The notes beneath the pieces were generated by a model, which was not told the origin of the DNA, did not search any database, and was given only the letters and a program-made list of their open reading frames with translations. From Lachnospiraceae bacterium (GTDB lineage: Bacteria; Bacillota; Clostridia; Lachnospirales; Lachnospiraceae): a DNA stretch of 64,000 nt. Positions 61,917 to 64,000 of the stretch are shown one piece after another. How positions within the stretch are numbered: position 1 is the first letter of the stretch; every line of letters starts with the position of its first letter. The stretch lies in NCBI GenBank assembly GCA_015057835.1, contig SVDL01000004.1, positions 1 through 64,000 on the forward strand. Direction: 5' to 3'. The position numbers and the translations under genes were made by a program.

Positions 61917-62990
61917 TCAGGACAGCGCGAGCAGGTTCTTTTCCAGCTCGTCCTCGGAATAACTGCGCTGGTCAAAGCGGTTAAATGCATGAGAAGTATT
62001 CTTCTTTGCGGAAGAGGACTCCTGACGGTCTTTTTCGTGCGCCTCGTCAAGAGCCGCAATGTCGTCAGCTGTCTGCACACCTTCACTGAACCAGCGGGAG
62101 AGGATCCCGTCCGTGTATTTCAAAGAGGGCTGCTTGGTGTTCATGACCGTTCTCGTGCAGGCCTCCCGGATGATGTCCATCGGAAAACGATACGTCTCGA
62201 TCCATTTCTTCATCAGCGCGATCTCGGCGTCGATGGGGTGTCTGCCCCCCTGCCCGATGGCCTTTAAGATCTCGTAATAATCCCGGTGATAGGAACTCAC
62301 GGACTGCCTTGCCGCTTTTACCGTGGTGATCCCTTCTTCGTACCAGGCAAGGGCAACTTTTTCGATATAGCGGATGCTTTTGTGCTCTTTGCTCGCGCAG
62401 TATTCGATCAGGTATTCGATGAGATCCGTGGTGAAATGCAGCTCATCATAGAAATAGAGCAGTTTGCCCGCTTCCGAGGGCGAGAGCATTTTCCCGAGAT
62501 ACCGCTGCGCAATGAACAGGAGCTCCTTGATGTCGTCGTTCTCTTTCAGTTCCCGCATGCGCTGCGGGGAGATCTTTCTGTCAGAGGAGGAGAGAGAGGA
62601 GGGTCCTGCCGGATCTTTCACGGGCTCTTTTTCTTCAGGGGTATCCTCAAAGGCGTCCGCATAACCGGCTGCTCCCCGGGCGGGAGCCGCGGGACAGATC
62701 CCGGCAACGGTGATCCCGGACAGCTGGCCGTCGCTGTCATAAGACAGAGAGAGCAGATTCTCAGTCTCCCAGTAGCGAAGTGCGCGCAGAACATCCTGCT
62801 CCGTGTAATTGAGCCGGTCGGCGATCCCGCACAGGGACACCGCGGGCGATCCCGCTCCCGTCATACGGACAAGATAAAGGTACACCTTGACAAATTCCCC
62901 GTTCGCGCGGGGCATATACTCATCAAAGAAAATATTGGAAATGGTCGTGACTTCACACGGCCTGACTGATTTTATCTCTAAAGACTTCAT
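61917..62990 (-). CDS. DnaD/DnaB-type primosome protein
   Basis: A 357-residue protein. The N-terminal winged-helix part (EYMPRANGEFVKVYLYLVR ... SLCGIADRLNYTEQDVLRAL) is that of DnaD-family proteins. Two C-terminal DnaD helical domains carry the signature IEKVALAWYEEGITT and ILSRWFSEGVQT. Together with the DnaC-like ATPase it remodels origins or restart sites and loads helicase. It heads a leftward operon (dnaD-dnaC-prs-methyltransferase). The upstream region contains DnaA-box-like sites. Confidence 0.9.
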   Translation of the reverse strand: MKSLEIKSVRPCEVTTISNIFFDEYMPRANGEFVKVYLYLVRMTGAGSPAVSLCGIADRLNYTEQDVLRALRYWETENLLSLSYDSDGQLSGITVAGICPAAPARGAAGYADAFEDTPEEKEPVKDPAGPSSLSSSDRKISPQRMRELKENDDIKELLFIAQRYLGKMLSPSEAGKLLYFYDELHFTTDLIEYLIEYCASKEHKSIRYIEKVALAWYEEGITTVKAARQSVSSYHRDYYEILKAIGQGGRHPIDAEIALMKKWIETYRFPMDIIREACTRTVMNTKQPSLKYTDGILSRWFSEGVQTADDIAALDEAHEKDRQESSSAKKNTSHAFNRFDQRSYSEDELEKNLLALS

Positions 62991-63069
62991 GAATCCGTCC
63001 TTCTCGTTCCTTTTTGATCAAAAGAGCATAAAACGCTTATTATTAATAATAGCATGAAAATGGATTCGT

Positions 63070-63156
63070 GCATCCACAAAGTAATCCACAAAAAATCCAC
63101 ACAGGCCGGAAATCCGGATCCGATGCCTGTGTGGACAGATGTGGATATGTGGATAA
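63070..63156. promoter_or_regulatory. Cluster of DnaA-box-like sequences upstream of the helicase-loader operon
   Basis: A perfect DnaA box TTATCCACA lies on the minus strand at 63156-63148, with an overlapping one-mismatch box (ATATCCACA, 63148-63140). Plus-strand relatives are GCATCCACA (63070), TAATCCACA (63082) and AAATCCACA (63093). Some fall within the murC terminator stem. An A/T palindrome TTATTATTAATAATA lies close by at about 63038. Confidence 0.55.
63091..63134 (-). terminator. murC terminator
   Basis: CCACACAGGC (63097-63106) and GCCTGTGTGG (63125-63134) form a perfect 10-base stem; leftward it is followed by TTTTTT (A-run at 63090-63095). Confidence 0.8.
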
Positions 63157-63160
63157 AAGC

Positions 63161-64000
63161 TCAGGACTTTCCGAGAAGGGCTTCGCCGATCTCAAAGACG
63201 TTTCCGGCGCCCATTGTCATGAGCAGATCATTTTCGGCGCAGTGCTCCAGCAGATAATCTTCGATCTCGCCGAAATCAGGGAAGTAGACCGCGTCTTTTC
63301 CTTTTTCCGCAAGCAGCGCCCGCAGGTCATCGGAGGAGATGCCGATCGTATTTTTCTCTCTGGCGGCGTAAATATCGGCCAGGACGATATGATCGGCCAG
63401 GGAGAGCGCGTCCGCGAATTCGCCGAGAAGCGCCTGGGTCCTCGTATAGGTGTGCGGCTGAAATACGAGCCAGAGATCACGGTGAGGATACATTTTTGCC
63501 GCTTCCAGCGTGGCGCGGATCTCCGAGGGGTGATGCGCGTAATCGTCCACCACCGTAATGTCGCCGAGCTTTCCCTTGATCTCAAAACGGCGGTTGGTTC
63601 CCGTGAAGGAGCCGATGCCCTTGAACGCGATGCTGTCCGGGATCCCCAGAGTCCTGCCGCATGCCGCCGCCGCGAGAGCATTCAGGATATTGTGACGGCC
63701 GGGGACGGAAAGGGAGATGCGACCGGCTTTTTCGCCCCGGATGACACAGTCGAAGGAAGCGTGTCCGAGCTCGTCGAAGGTAATGTTTTCCGCGGTGTAG
63801 TCAGAGGCGGGATCAAAGCCGAACGTGACGACCCGGCAGGTCAGATCCCTGACGACATCTTCGTATTTTTTGGAATCCTTTCCTATAATAAGAGTTCCGT
63901 CCTCCGGAAGAAGTCCTGCGAAGCGGTGGAAGGAAGAAGCAATGTCGTCGAGATCTTTGAAGAAATCGAGATGATCGGCGTCCACATTAAGGATCAGGGC
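63161..64000 (-). CDS. murC: UDP-N-acetylmuramate-L-alanine ligase MurC, C-terminal part
   Basis: The gene runs leftward and its 5' end lies beyond base 64000; about 280 C-terminal residues are visible, from ALILNVDADHLDFFKDLDDI. VDADHLD is the metal-binding motif of Mur ligases, GRHNILNALAAAA the central domain end, and TVVDDYAHHPSEIRATLEA the MurC-specific C-terminal domain. It adds L-alanine to UDP-MurNAc in the first step of the peptide stem. The right end is a contig edge of this window, not a truncation. Confidence 0.95.
   Translation of the reverse strand, partial: ALILNVDADHLDFFKDLDDIASSFHRFAGLLPEDGTLIIGKDSKKYEDVVRDLTCRVVTFGFDPASDYTAENITFDELGHASFDCVIRGEKAGRISLSVPGRHNILNALAAAACGRTLGIPDSIAFKGIGSFTGTNRRFEIKGKLGDITVVDDYAHHPSEIRATLEAAKMYPHRDLWLVFQPHTYTRTQALLGEFADALSLADHIVLADIYAAREKNTIGISSDDLRALLAEKGKDAVYFPDFGEIEDYLLEHCAENDLLMTMGAGNVFEIGEALLGKS

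Noticed and set aside
60916-62990. Prophage replication module (DnaD-DnaC)
   Set aside because: No phage integrase, repressor or structural genes surround it, and murC, prs and a methyltransferase are typical chromosomal neighbours.
63038-63156. Chromosomal origin oriC
   Set aside because: dnaA, dnaN and rpmH are not present and only one box is a perfect match; recorded instead as a DnaA-box-like cluster.

Overview
The window looks like chromosomal DNA of an anaerobic Gram-positive Firmicute, most likely a G+C-rich member of the Lachnospiraceae. This is inferred from strong AGGAGG-type ribosome binding sites, frequent GTG/TTG starts, TTGACA/TATAAT promoters, a CIRCE element, a CsoR operator, lipoprotein signal peptides, DnaD/DnaC-type helicase loaders and the protein families present. 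I see no phage structural genes, transposases, rRNA, tRNA or CRISPR array. The content is mostly ordinary core and metabolic genes with several unusual domain fusions.

Layout. 1-2.4 kb: a DUF1537 four-carbon acid sugar kinase (cut by the left edge) divergent from pdxA2, which overlaps a membrane-anchored nuclease. 2.5-6.7 kb: a HAD phosphatase, then a copper module (CsoR operator inside its promoter, csoR, a CopA ATPase with an extra C-terminal CopZ-like domain, a SmtB/ArsR repressor). 6.8-14.7 kb: pepF, a mannitol-dehydrogenase-family oxidoreductase, an LCP protein, a large adenosine-deaminase-like protein with a C-terminal Rossmann-like region, and rsmJ. 14.8-19.5 kb: a frameshifted REC-GGDEF gene, an alpha/beta hydrolase, an XRE/RSH-type HD fusion, and an apbE / NusG_II / Gx-transporter operon. 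19.5-28.3 kb: CIRCE-controlled hsp20, a malate/lactate dehydrogenase, a 22-bp tandem repeat, a MATE pump, a NifX-SlyD fusion, a hybrid histidine kinase, an ornithine cyclodeaminase homologue and an amidase lipoprotein.

28.5-33.6 kb: an SDR and an ABC/FtsX exporter whose permease carries about 420 residues of extracytoplasmic coiled-coil repeats. 33.6-41.8 kb: a cello-oligosaccharide locus. LacI regulator, sugar-binding lipoprotein, two permeases and a cytoplasmic GH5 read rightward, and cellobiose phosphorylase (GH94) reads leftward from the same control region. The logic is import of beta-glucan oligosaccharides, trimming, and phosphorolysis to glucose and glucose-1-phosphate. No ABC ATPase is present, so a shared MsmK-type ATPase elsewhere is implied. 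42-50.4 kb: flavin reductase-rubredoxin, a DEDDh exonuclease with a papain-like partner, ileS (class 2 type) and glgP. 50.5-58.1 kb: a 1081-residue TPR/acidic/AAA protein, rsmA, a radical SAM enzyme, pgeF, a DUF4234 membrane protein with a Gly/Tyr/Gln-rich repeat tail, and a Nudix hydrolase. 58.3-64 kb, leftward: TetR regulator, methyltransferase, divergent PRPP synthetase, DnaC-like and DnaD-like helicase loaders, a cluster of DnaA-box-like sites, and the C-terminal part of murC running off the right edge.

The strongest leads are the adenosine-deaminase/Rossmann fusion, the TPR-AAA protein with two copies of a basic-amphipathic-acidic module, the CopA-CopZ fusion with an internal ribosome binding site and start, the XRE-RSH and NifX-SlyD fusions, the prion-like DUF4234 tail, the 22-bp tandem array, and the 96-nt palindromic element at 41.9 kb. 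None of these could be tested by database search here.
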